From NCBI GenBank assembly GCA_035307765.1, contig DATGHU010000006.1, forward strand, positions 137,552-201,551: DNA of 64,000 nt, written 5' to 3'. The position numbers were made by a program, and so were the translations under genes. Numbering within the stretch: the first letter of the stretch is position 1; the number at the start of each line of letters is the position of its first letter. Under the pieces are notes generated by a model. That model ran no database searches, was not told where the DNA came from, and saw only the letters and a program-made list of their open reading frames with translations. This document shows positions 26,107 to 33,506 of this stretch, piece after piece. This stretch comes from a bacterium. Its GTDB lineage: Bacteria; Sysuimicrobiota; Sysuimicrobiia; Sysuimicrobiales; Segetimicrobiaceae.

Positions 26107-26921
26107 TGTCCGACCGCCGCGACGCCCTAACGGTGGGGCTCTGGTGCTTCCTGGGCATGGTGGGCGTGTACATGCTCGCTCCACTCGCCCTGGTGATCAT
26201 CGACTCCGTCAACCCCTCGACGTATGGGATGTTCCCCTTTACGGGGGTCACCCTGCATTGGTACGTGAATGCGCTGTTCCAGGTACCCGAGTTCAGGAGC
26301 GGGCTCAGCAATTCGCTGGTGGTGGCGTTCGGCGCCGTCGTCTTATCCGTGATCCTGGGGACGTTGGCCGCGTACGGGCTCGTGCGGTACCGATTCACTA
26401 CCCGGGAGCTCACCCAGTCCTTCCTGCTGCTCCCGCTGATCGTGCCGGCGATCGTGTTCGGGGCGGCGTTGTTCCTCTTGTACATTCGGATCGGGCTCTA
26501 CGGGACGCTCTCCGGCTTGATCCTGGGGCACGCGCTTTTGGGACTGCCGTTTGTCGTCTCGATCGTCGCCGCCAGCCTTCAGACGTCGGGGCGGGACTAC
26601 GAAGAAGCCGCGATGGATCTCGGCGCCAACCCAGTGCTCACCTTCTTCAAGGTGACGATTCCATCCATCCGCCCGGGCCTCATCGTCAGCGCGTTATTCG
26701 CCTTTGTGACGTCCTTTGATCAGGTCGAGGTCTCCCTGTTTCTCACCCGCCCGCGGAATAACACCCTGCCGATCGCCATGTTCAACTACGAGCAAAACTA
26801 CCAGGACCCAACATTGGCGGCGATCTCTGCCGTGCTGATTGGGTTCACGGTGGTGCTCGTGCTCATCGCGGTCTCACTCCTCAAGACCCAAGATTATCGG
26901 AAGCTGATTCAGAGACGGTAA
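26106..26921 (+). CDS. ABC transporter permease, PotC-like
   Basis: This 271-residue second permease has its ATG overlapping the TGA of the PotB-like gene (TGATG). The docking loop YEEAAMDLGANPVLTFFKVTIP and the helices beginning with LWCFLGMVGVYMLAPLALVII fit the family. The importer genes end here, 38 bases before an aspartoacylase-like gene in the same direction. Confidence 0.9.
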   Translation: MSDRRDALTVGLWCFLGMVGVYMLAPLALVIIDSVNPSTYGMFPFTGVTLHWYVNALFQVPEFRSGLSNSLVVAFGAVVLSVILGTLAAYGLVRYRFTTRELTQSFLLLPLIVPAIVFGAALFLLYIRIGLYGTLSGLILGHALLGLPFVVSIVAASLQTSGRDYEEAAMDLGANPVLTFFKVTIPSIRPGLIVSALFAFVTSFDQVEVSLFLTRPRNNTLPIAMFNYEQNYQDPTLAAISAVLIGFTVVLVLIAVSLLKTQDYRKLIQRR

Positions 26922-26958
26922 CGGCAAGGAGACATCGCTCCATCGGGAGGCGCAGATC

Positions 26959-27945
26959 ATGGCCGAGTCTTTCGAGATCGGGACCGCCAACGTGCCGCGG
27001 GGGACAATGGGAAGGGGGTACATCGAGAGTGCCTACCTGCGCGATGGTTCGCGGGTTCGCATTCCCTTGATGGTCGTCCACGGCGCCGAGCCGGGGCCGG
27101 TCCTTTGGGTGGGCTCGACGGTGCACGGCGATGAGATTCCAGGGTGTGAGGTCATCCGGCGCCTCGTCCGGGAGCGATTGGATCCCAAAAAACTGCGGGG
27201 GACGGTCGTGGCGGCACCGGTGCAGCATCCCGTCGCCTACATGACCTCGTCTCGGTTCACCTTCCACGACGGCGTCAACATCAACCGGGTGTTCCCCGGC
27301 AATCCCAGCGGGACGCTGACGGAACGAATTGCCCACGATCTCTTCGCCAACGGGGTGGCCGCTGCGGATGTGGTGCTGGACATCCACTCCAACGCGATCG
27401 GCGCGGTGAGTTTCAATATTGTCCGCACCGGTGGCTCGGGAGCGGCCTGGGACGCGCAATGGGACCTCGCCGAGGCATTTGGCATCACCATCGCCGTTGG
27501 GCAGATCGGCCAGACCGGTCTCAGCGGGATGTTGCAGGATGCCGCGCTGGCCGCCGGGAAGCCCGCGCTGACGATCGAACTGTCCGGCGGCTACGTGTGG
27601 GAGGAGCCTTCGGTTCGCGCCGGGGTGACCGGGGTCTTGAATGTCATGAGGTTCGTCAAGATGATCGACGGCCCGAGAGAGCCTCAGACCGAGGTGCAGG
27701 TGATTCCCGGGCGGCTGACCAATCGCCACTACCTCACCTGCCAGCGGGGAGGCCTCGTCCGCCCGCTCAAGCCGCTGGGCGCCGCGGTCAAGCGCCACGA
27801 CTCGGTGGCCGTGCTGTACGACGTTTTTGGTGATGAGGTGGAAGCGATCCTGAGTCCGATTGATGGATGGGTGGTGACCTATCCGGTCACAGGGAACCGC
27901 ACGGCGGTGAGCGGCGACAGCATCGCGTTTGTCTTCGGGACCTGA
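26959..27945 (+). CDS. Succinylglutamate desuccinylase/aspartoacylase family hydrolase
   Basis: This 328-residue zinc hydrolase is of the M14-like AstE/AspA family. The zinc-binding motif is VHGDEIPGCE (His, Glu), with the third ligand in VVLDIHSNAIG and the catalytic Glu likely in LTIELSGG. It would release an acyl group from an N-acyl amino acid or amine. It lies directly downstream of the polyamine-type importer, so an N-acylated solute brought in by that importer is a reasonable substrate, by inference. A convergent hairpin follows the gene. Confidence 0.85.
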   Translation: MAESFEIGTANVPRGTMGRGYIESAYLRDGSRVRIPLMVVHGAEPGPVLWVGSTVHGDEIPGCEVIRRLVRERLDPKKLRGTVVAAPVQHPVAYMTSSRFTFHDGVNINRVFPGNPSGTLTERIAHDLFANGVAAADVVLDIHSNAIGAVSFNIVRTGGSGAAWDAQWDLAEAFGITIAVGQIGQTGLSGMLQDAALAAGKPALTIELSGGYVWEEPSVRAGVTGVLNVMRFVKMIDGPREPQTEVQVIPGRLTNRHYLTCQRGGLVRPLKPLGAAVKRHDSVAVLYDVFGDEVEAILSPIDGWVVTYPVTGNRTAVSGDSIAFVFGT

Positions 27946-27989
27946 GCTCCTGCGCCGGGTCCCACCGGACCGGACTCCTCTCGTTTTCT

Positions 27990-28017
27990 CCGGGCGCCGA
28001 TGGACCAAGGCGCCCGG
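27990..28017. terminator. Hairpin between convergent genes
   Basis: CCGGGCGCC (27990-27998) pairs perfectly with GGCGCCCGG (28009-28017), leaving a 10-base loop. It lies between the end of the aspartoacylase-like gene and the end of the reverse-strand M24 gene. No run of T follows on either strand, so it would be a GC-hairpin type terminator serving both directions. Its position supports this; function is inferred. Confidence 0.5.
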
Positions 28018-28038
28018 CACGCGCTCGGCCGGCGCGGG

Positions 28039-29148
28039 TCATGTCATTTCCGGCAGCTCGTCCGCGGCCATGATGTCGGTCCATACCTCGGGGCCACGCT
28101 CCGTGAGCAGCAGCATATCTTCCAAATGGATCGCGCCGAGTCCCGGGACCCGGTCCATCACCTCGACGCACAGGACCATGCCGGGCAGCAGCGGAGCAGT
28201 GACCCCGGGTGTCAGCACCGGATCCTCCACGACACCGTAGCCGGTGCTGTGCCCGACGTAGCGGTAGGCGAAGGAGAGCCCGTGCGACTTCACGAGTTCC
28301 CGGAACCGCTCGTACACCTTTTCGGCGATCATGCCCGGGCGCAGGGATGCGATCACCTCTTTTTGGACCGTGCGCACCTTTCGATAGAGCTGCCGCTGCT
28401 CGGGTGTCGCTTCGCCGATCACCACCGTCCGCGCCATGTCGGTGTACACGCCGGAAAAGAACCCGACCATGTCCACCCTTAACAAATCACCCGGCCCGAT
28501 CATGCGGTCGGTAGGGTGCGCATGCACTTCCAGCGTGCGCTCCGGTCCTGATGCAAGCGAGAGAAACGGGATGAGCCCCTCGCCAAGGGTCAACAGGGCA
28601 TCCTGCATGCGCCCGTACACGCTCCGCTCGGTGACGTTTCCCCCTGCCGCGAGCGAAAACGCAATCTGAATGGCTCGTTCGGCCGCCCGGCTGTACCGGC
28701 GGTGCTGTCGGCTTTCAGCGGGAAGCCGAACCTGCCGGCTCGACTGGAAGAGGTCTCCGGCATCCTCAACGCCCGCTTCGGGCAGCAGCGACGTGAGTTG
28801 TTGGGCATCGGCCGCGGGCAGAAAATCCAGCTCCACGAGCAGTGTGCCCTGATGGATGTCCCGGCGTTTCAGCAGACCGGCCAGAGCCTCCACAGGCCCG
28901 GTCACGTAGGTGACGACCTCGGGAATGCCGCCTTTGGATCTCGCCGTCTCTTCCAGGACGGCCTGGACGAGCAGCACAGGGTTTCCGGTGGCCGGGATGA
29001 CGACGAAGGCGAACCGCCGCCGGATCATCACCTGGCTGGCGAAGTGCACTCCGGCCAAGTGCCGAACACTCTCCGGCGATGCCGCCACGGCGGCCAGCGC
29101 CTGCCTTCGCCGCACTTCTCCCTGGACCTGCTGCCACGTGCTCACCAT
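28039..29148 (-). CDS. M24 family metallopeptidase (Xaa-Pro type)
   Basis: This 369-residue creatinase/prolidase-like protein has ligands in LRVDMVGFFSGVYTDMARTV (two Asp), RYVGHSTG (His), EVMD and LEDMLLL (two Glu). The N-terminal domain holds HLAGVHFASQVMIRRR. ATG at 29148 was preferred over 29154 because GGGAGGG directly abuts the latter and leaves proper spacing for the former. It faces the aspartoacylase-like gene and is the third intact M24 gene in the window. Confidence 0.83.
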   Translation of the reverse strand: MVSTWQQVQGEVRRRQALAAVAASPESVRHLAGVHFASQVMIRRRFAFVVIPATGNPVLLVQAVLEETARSKGGIPEVVTYVTGPVEALAGLLKRRDIHQGTLLVELDFLPAADAQQLTSLLPEAGVEDAGDLFQSSRQVRLPAESRQHRRYSRAAERAIQIAFSLAAGGNVTERSVYGRMQDALLTLGEGLIPFLSLASGPERTLEVHAHPTDRMIGPGDLLRVDMVGFFSGVYTDMARTVVIGEATPEQRQLYRKVRTVQKEVIASLRPGMIAEKVYERFRELVKSHGLSFAYRYVGHSTGYGVVEDPVLTPGVTAPLLPGMVLCVEVMDRVPGLGAIHLEDMLLLTERGPEVWTDIMAADELPEMT

Positions 29149-29485
29149 CGCCATCCCTCCCTGTATTGGTTCTCGATCAACCCTCGATTCCCGACGCGCG
29201 CGTCTGCCGATTCATGCGCTCAAACAGCTCTCGGACCAACAACGGCCGGCGCCTGGGCGCGGGCCTGCCGGATTCTCCGGGATTTCATGGACTCCGGGCT
29301 CTCGTGACAGGTACGTTTGGCAAACGGTCAATCGCGAGGTCGTGCCTGCACGTCTTCCATTTCCATGGCTCAGGGTGCGTTGCCCGCGGTGCGCTGATGC
29401 CGTGCCTCAGTTCCGGGGACGACGTGCCTCCTTTCGAGGTGGTCTATCATTTCGCCCAGATCTGTGCGCAGCCCTCGTCTCAGCG
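29149..29485. other. Gene-free stretch upstream of the third M24 gene
   Basis: No convincing gene was found in these 337 bases on either strand. They separate the M24 start from the end of the reverse-strand luciferase-like gene and presumably hold the M24 promoter. No clear -10/-35 pair or hairpin stands out. Confidence 0.4.
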
Positions 29486-30598
29486 TCAAGCCCGTGGGGT
29501 TGCATCCGCGTGTCCCTGGAACCGCGGCATGACTTCCTTTGCCAAAAGCTCCATCGACCGCCGCCAAAGCATCGGTTGATCCCAATCGTGCCCGGTGATC
29601 AGCAGTGTGCCGAAGTGGCCGATGTCATCGCGGAGCGCAACCAATTGATCGAGCACGCGGTCGGGGGTCCCCGCCATGACTTGAGCGTGTTTGATCACAT
29701 CGACTGTCGCTTCTTCGTCCGGCATATCGGGAGTCGGCTTGATCATGAACAGCGCCTTGCGTACGGTACTGAGAGTGTACTTGAAGAAGCTGTAGTAGTA
29801 TGACAGTGCGTTGGTTGAGTCGGCAAGATAGTCCTCAGCCTGCGCGTTCGTCTCGGTGACGAGGACGCACCGAGCCACCCGCCAGACACTCGGATCGGGG
29901 CGCCGTCCCGCCTGCTCGCAGCCCTCTGCGTATCGCTCCCAATGGCCTCGAAGATACCGCTGATTGAAAAAGTTGCCGGAGATCGGGATCCACCCGCGCT
30001 CCCCGGCGATTTTGGCGCTGGGGGAGTTGGGCGTCACGAGCGACAGCGCGATCGGCGGGTGTGGAACTTGGTACGGCCGCGGGCCCCATCCAACTTTGTA
30101 TTCCGGCCAGATGTTGTCCTTGAGCGAGAGATGCCAGAACCGCCCGGGGATTTCATAGGGGGGATCCTGGGTCCACAACTTCTGCACCATGTCGATCGAT
30201 TCGAGCAACATCTGGGAGCGCGCTTCGGCCTGAGGGAGGTCAAACACTTCCATGTCGCTCCCCAAGCCCCCCGAACCGATGCCCATGATGAAACGCCCGC
30301 GGCAAAGGTGATCGAACATGGCGGTCTGTGCGGCGGCGACGAGGGGATGTGTCTGCGGAAGATTGATGACACCCGTGCCGAAGCAAATTTTCTGCGTGCG
30401 GTCGATCAAGGTCGACAGGAACATCAGAGGCGAGCTGATCCGCTCGCTCCACGAGGTGAAATGCTCGCCGACGAAGACCTCCGCGAAATCAAGTGTGTCG
30501 GCCCAGATTATGGCCTCGCGATCTTCCTCAAGAATGGTGCCATAATCTCGACTCGGGTGATGGAATGGCATCGTGAACATACCGAGCTTGACGCTCAC
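29486..30598 (-). CDS. LLM class flavin-dependent oxidoreductase
   Basis: This 370-residue luciferase-like monooxygenase starts at GTG 30598, with GAGGAGGT upstream. N-terminal KLGMFTMPFHHP, the loop DFAEVFVGEHFTSW, FGTGVINLPQTHPLVAAAQTAMFDHLCRGR and MGIGSGGLGSDMEVF resemble alkanal/limonene monooxygenase-type members. It would use FMNH2 from a separate reductase. It belongs to a group of three LLM genes in this window. Confidence 0.85.
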   Translation of the reverse strand: MSVKLGMFTMPFHHPSRDYGTILEEDREAIIWADTLDFAEVFVGEHFTSWSERISSPLMFLSTLIDRTQKICFGTGVINLPQTHPLVAAAQTAMFDHLCRGRFIMGIGSGGLGSDMEVFDLPQAEARSQMLLESIDMVQKLWTQDPPYEIPGRFWHLSLKDNIWPEYKVGWGPRPYQVPHPPIALSLVTPNSPSAKIAGERGWIPISGNFFNQRYLRGHWERYAEGCEQAGRRPDPSVWRVARCVLVTETNAQAEDYLADSTNALSYYYSFFKYTLSTVRKALFMIKPTPDMPDEEATVDVIKHAQVMAGTPDRVLDQLVALRDDIGHFGTLLITGHDWDQPMLWRRSMELLAKEVMPRFQGHADATPRA

Positions 30599-30902
30599 GG
30601 TGACCTCCTCGGGTGCTCATCACGGAAGTCTCGCCGACCGCGGGCCTGCGCTCTCAGTATAGCCAGAACGCATCCGCCCTGCCTGTCCGGGGGCGGATGT
30701 GCTTTCGCGAGAACCTGCCGATCTCAACGTGTTCCGCCGGGACGGAGGACACCTGCCGGGGAAGAGCGGGGCATCCGGGTCGCGCCCGTAGGGTTCGGTG
30801 TTCGACGTCTCGCAGTTCGAGCAGGATACCGCGTGCGGGCGCCGGTATTCACACCGAGGACTATCGCATGCCCGGCCAGGAAGATACCCAGAACGGAGGG
30901 CG
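30599..30902. other. Divergent promoter region of LLM and cupin genes
   Basis: No gene was seen in these 304 bases. The reverse strand carries TATACT (complement of AGTATA at 30656-30661), a good -10 box for the LLM gene starting at 30598, but no matching -35. The forward side carries the promoter of the cupin gene, with GGAGGG just before its start. Confidence 0.35.
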
Positions 30903-31265
30903 ATGATGCCGAAAGCCGAACAGGAATTTGTGAGGCCTGATCACATACCCTGGCTCCCGGTGACCGAATCGGCCACCGCGGGGGCGGGGGGACCCGGGAT
31001 TACCCAGAAGATTCTCAGCGAGGACCGAGACACCGGAGAGGTGACTCGGCTGCTCAAGTTTGAACCCGGCGTCGAGACGAAGGGAACTCTCGCGCACGAC
31101 TTCTGGGAAGAGGTGTGGATTCTGGAGGGGGAGCTCATCGACCTCGGCAAGGCCCAAACCTTTGCGGCCGGCATGTATGCGTGCAGACCCCCGGCGATGC
31201 GCCACGGCCCGTACCGCACGCCCCGGGGGTGCGTCACGTTGGAATTCCGATACTTCAAAAAATAG
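30903..31265 (+). CDS. Cupin-domain protein (ChrR cupin-like)
   Basis: This 120-residue single-domain cupin has the pattern of ChrR-type cupins: ITQKILSEDRDTGEVTRLLKFEPG, THDFWEEVW-like metal motif (AHDFWEEVWILEGE), and the second motif RPPAMRHGPYRTPRGC. ATG at 30903 or 30906 follows CGGAGGGCG. It is cotranscribed with the LLM gene 56 bases downstream. The reaction is unknown. Confidence 0.75.
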   Translation: MMPKAEQEFVRPDHIPWLPVTESATAGAGGPGITQKILSEDRDTGEVTRLLKFEPGVETKGTLAHDFWEEVWILEGELIDLGKAQTFAAGMYACRPPAMRHGPYRTPRGCVTLEFRYFKK

Positions 31266-31320
31266 GCACCGTCGACACCCACGGACGCTCGAGGCGCATG
31301 ATTGAAGGAGGGAAACGGAG

Positions 31321-32310
31321 ATGCCCGGGCTCAGATTCGGTATGTGGCTTCCGACGTACGCGTGGGCGGATGCACGTCCTGAGCACGTTCGGCGCCTGAC
31401 GCAGAGCATCGCGAAGTGCGAGGAGCACGGTCTGGACATCTGGGTCATTGATCACCTCCTCGCCGCCCCGGGACTCTATGGGGTTGCCTGGCTCGAACCC
31501 CTGAACGCCCTGGCTTTCGCCGCAGCGCTGACGCGGAACGTGCGACTGGCGACAGGCATTCTGGTGCTCCCGATCCGTCATCCCGTCGTCCTCGCCAAGG
31601 AGATCTCCACCCTCTGCCACCTGTCCGGGGGGCGGTTTGTCTTCGGCATCGGCCCTGGCTGGCACGCCCAAGAATTCGAAGTCACCGGGTCTCGGATCGA
31701 GGAGCGGGGCCGCCGCACGGACGAGATCCTGGAGGCCGTGACCCTGCTCCTGAGCCAGCCCCAAGCCAGTTTCCAGGGACGGTACTACCGGTTTCAGGAC
31801 GTGACTATTGATCCCCGGCCGGCGGCGCTTCCCGAGATCTGGGTTTCGGGAGGTTCCCGAGTCCCCGACCCGCACGAGCACGACGTGCCGTTCATTTCCA
31901 AGACGGTTCTCGCGCGAATCGTGAAATACGGCAACTGGTTCTCCCGCTGCTCCGGAACTCAGGAGTGGGTGAAGCGCGATTGGACGCAGATCCAAGCCCA
32001 CGCCCGAGCGTCGGGAAAAGACCCGGCGGGGATCACGTTCGGGCACTGCAACTTTATTCACCTGGTGGAGACGAACGATCACGCCCGCGCGCTTGCGGAG
32101 TCGCGGGGGGCGTTTCTCCGGGTCATGGGGACACACCGGTCCTACGAGCATTTGCAGGAGTGCTACATGATCGGGAGCCTCGACCACATCAATGGCCGGA
32201 TCGCCGATCTCGCGGCCGCCGGCCTCAAGTACCTCGTGCTCGGTCCGGTGACGGATGATCCCCGGCAGATCGACCTCCTGGCAAAACATGTGATGCCTCA
32301 ATTTGCCTAA
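31321..32310 (+). CDS. LLM class flavin-dependent oxidoreductase
   Basis: This 329-residue luciferase-like TIM-barrel protein has LRFGMWLPTYAW, CEEHGLDIWVIDHLLAAPG, RLATGILVLPIRHPVVLAKEIS and SGGRFVFGIGPGWHAQEF, all family marks. It follows the cupin gene with GAAGGAGGG just before its start. It is paired with a cupin, as is the LLM gene at 19231, which suggests a recurring cupin-LLM couple in this genome. Confidence 0.85.
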   Translation: MPGLRFGMWLPTYAWADARPEHVRRLTQSIAKCEEHGLDIWVIDHLLAAPGLYGVAWLEPLNALAFAAALTRNVRLATGILVLPIRHPVVLAKEISTLCHLSGGRFVFGIGPGWHAQEFEVTGSRIEERGRRTDEILEAVTLLLSQPQASFQGRYYRFQDVTIDPRPAALPEIWVSGGSRVPDPHEHDVPFISKTVLARIVKYGNWFSRCSGTQEWVKRDWTQIQAHARASGKDPAGITFGHCNFIHLVETNDHARALAESRGAFLRVMGTHRSYEHLQECYMIGSLDHINGRIADLAAAGLKYLVLGPVTDDPRQIDLLAKHVMPQFA

Positions 32311-32457
32311 CGTGCTCACGGCGCCGGCCGCGCGTGCCCGAGGGTGAGTCGGACGCCACGGCCACACGCTCCAGAACGCAGGCCTCGAATTTGCCACCGA
32401 GCATCCGCAGATCCCGGAAGGGCAGGGCGATCGAGAGGCTCCACAGAAGATAGCCCC

Positions 32458-32922
32458 ATGATGCCAAACGACAATCGCGCGGAATTTCGAAAGATCGATC
32501 ACATCGGCGTCGTGGTGGAGAGCCTCGCCGAAGCGCACCACTGGCTCGGGGAAATCTTCGGGCTTCCCGTCCTCCGGAGGATAGAGAATCCCGTCGGGAA
32601 GATTCGGGGCGTCTTCTACGCATGCGGTGACATTGCCATCGAAGTGCTTGAGATCGGGGATCCAGAGCTCCGGCGCCAGCGGCTGGGGACCGGCACCCGG
32701 GCGCGCATCGAGCACATCGCCGTCGAGGTGGACAAGCTTCACGCGGCGCTGGCCGCTCTCAGCCCCTTGGGCGTGCGGACGACCTTGCCGGAGCCTCGGC
32801 GTAGCGCCGACACCCTGAGCATGTGGACCATCGCAGAGACCACGGGCGGCATTTCATATCAACTGATGGAAAAGGGACGGGCCCCCGACACGGGCGGGTC
32901 ATCTTCCGGATCCTCCCCGTGA
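32458..32922 (+). CDS. VOC-family protein, methylmalonyl-CoA epimerase-like
   Basis: This 154-residue vicinal-oxygen-chelate protein has two beta-alpha-beta-beta-beta units. DHIGVVVESL and IEHIAVEVDKLH carry the metal histidines, and AIEVLEIGD likely a glutamate. This is the arrangement of methylmalonyl-CoA epimerase, but glyoxalase-like or dioxygenase roles are also possible, because no mutase or propionyl-CoA carboxylase gene is near. It is convergent with the RidA gene. Confidence 0.75.
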   Translation: MMPNDNRAEFRKIDHIGVVVESLAEAHHWLGEIFGLPVLRRIENPVGKIRGVFYACGDIAIEVLEIGDPELRRQRLGTGTRARIEHIAVEVDKLHAALAALSPLGVRTTLPEPRRSADTLSMWTIAETTGGISYQLMEKGRAPDTGGSSSGSSP

Positions 32923-32937
32923 CCGATCCGTCCCGCC

Positions 32938-33321
32938 TCAGGCGGGTACGTACGCAACCATCTCGATCTCGATGTGCAGTTCGGGCCTGGCCAGCGCGGC
33001 CACCGCGACGGTGGTGCGGGCGGGAAGGTCTCCTGTAAAGTACGAGCGGTACACGGCGTTCATCGCCGCGAAGTCGTTGATGTCCGTCAGGTAGACGGTC
33101 GCCTTGAGCACCTTGTCGAGCCCCGAGCCACCGGCGGCGAGAACCGCTTTGAGGTTCTCGAACGTGTTGCGGGTCTGCCCGTCGATGTCCGCGGGGACCT
33201 TCCCGTTCACATCGGCCCCCACTTGGCCCGCCGTGAAGAGCAGGTTGCCCAGTCGAATCCCGGGAGAGAATGGGGGATTGGGACCCGGCCGCCCGGGGGG
33301 AAAGATCGCCTTCCGCTCCAT
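32938..33321 (-). CDS. ridA: RidA-family reactive intermediate deaminase
   Basis: This 127-residue protein would hydrolyse reactive enamine/imine intermediates such as 2-aminoacrylate released by PLP enzymes. Family motifs are SPGIRLGNLLFTAGQVG, TRNTFENLKAVLAAGGSGLDKV and DLPARTTVAVAALARP, which contains the substrate-binding arginine. A PLP enzyme of threonine-synthase type is encoded 20 kb away. Reverse strand, 15 bases from the VOC gene stop. Confidence 0.88.
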   Translation of the reverse strand: MERKAIFPPGRPGPNPPFSPGIRLGNLLFTAGQVGADVNGKVPADIDGQTRNTFENLKAVLAAGGSGLDKVLKATVYLTDINDFAAMNAVYRSYFTGDLPARTTVAVAALARPELHIEIEMVAYVPA

Positions 33322-33506
33322 GGATCACCTCCGGTCGAGATCGTGCCGATCGCCGGGCGGCCGTCGGCCTCCGCTGCCGCGTGATGTTGGCCGCCGCCCG
33401 TGTCCACTTTCGGCGCGATGGGGTTTCCTTCCCTCCGCGCGGAACGCTCGATGACGGGGCGCGCCGTCACCTTCGCGCGCCCACCGGCGTGGATCGCCGG
33501 TGGGGC

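Noticed and set aside
28000-28482. Forward frames over the reverse M24 gene
   Set aside because: Antisense shadows; ligand motifs are on the reverse strand.
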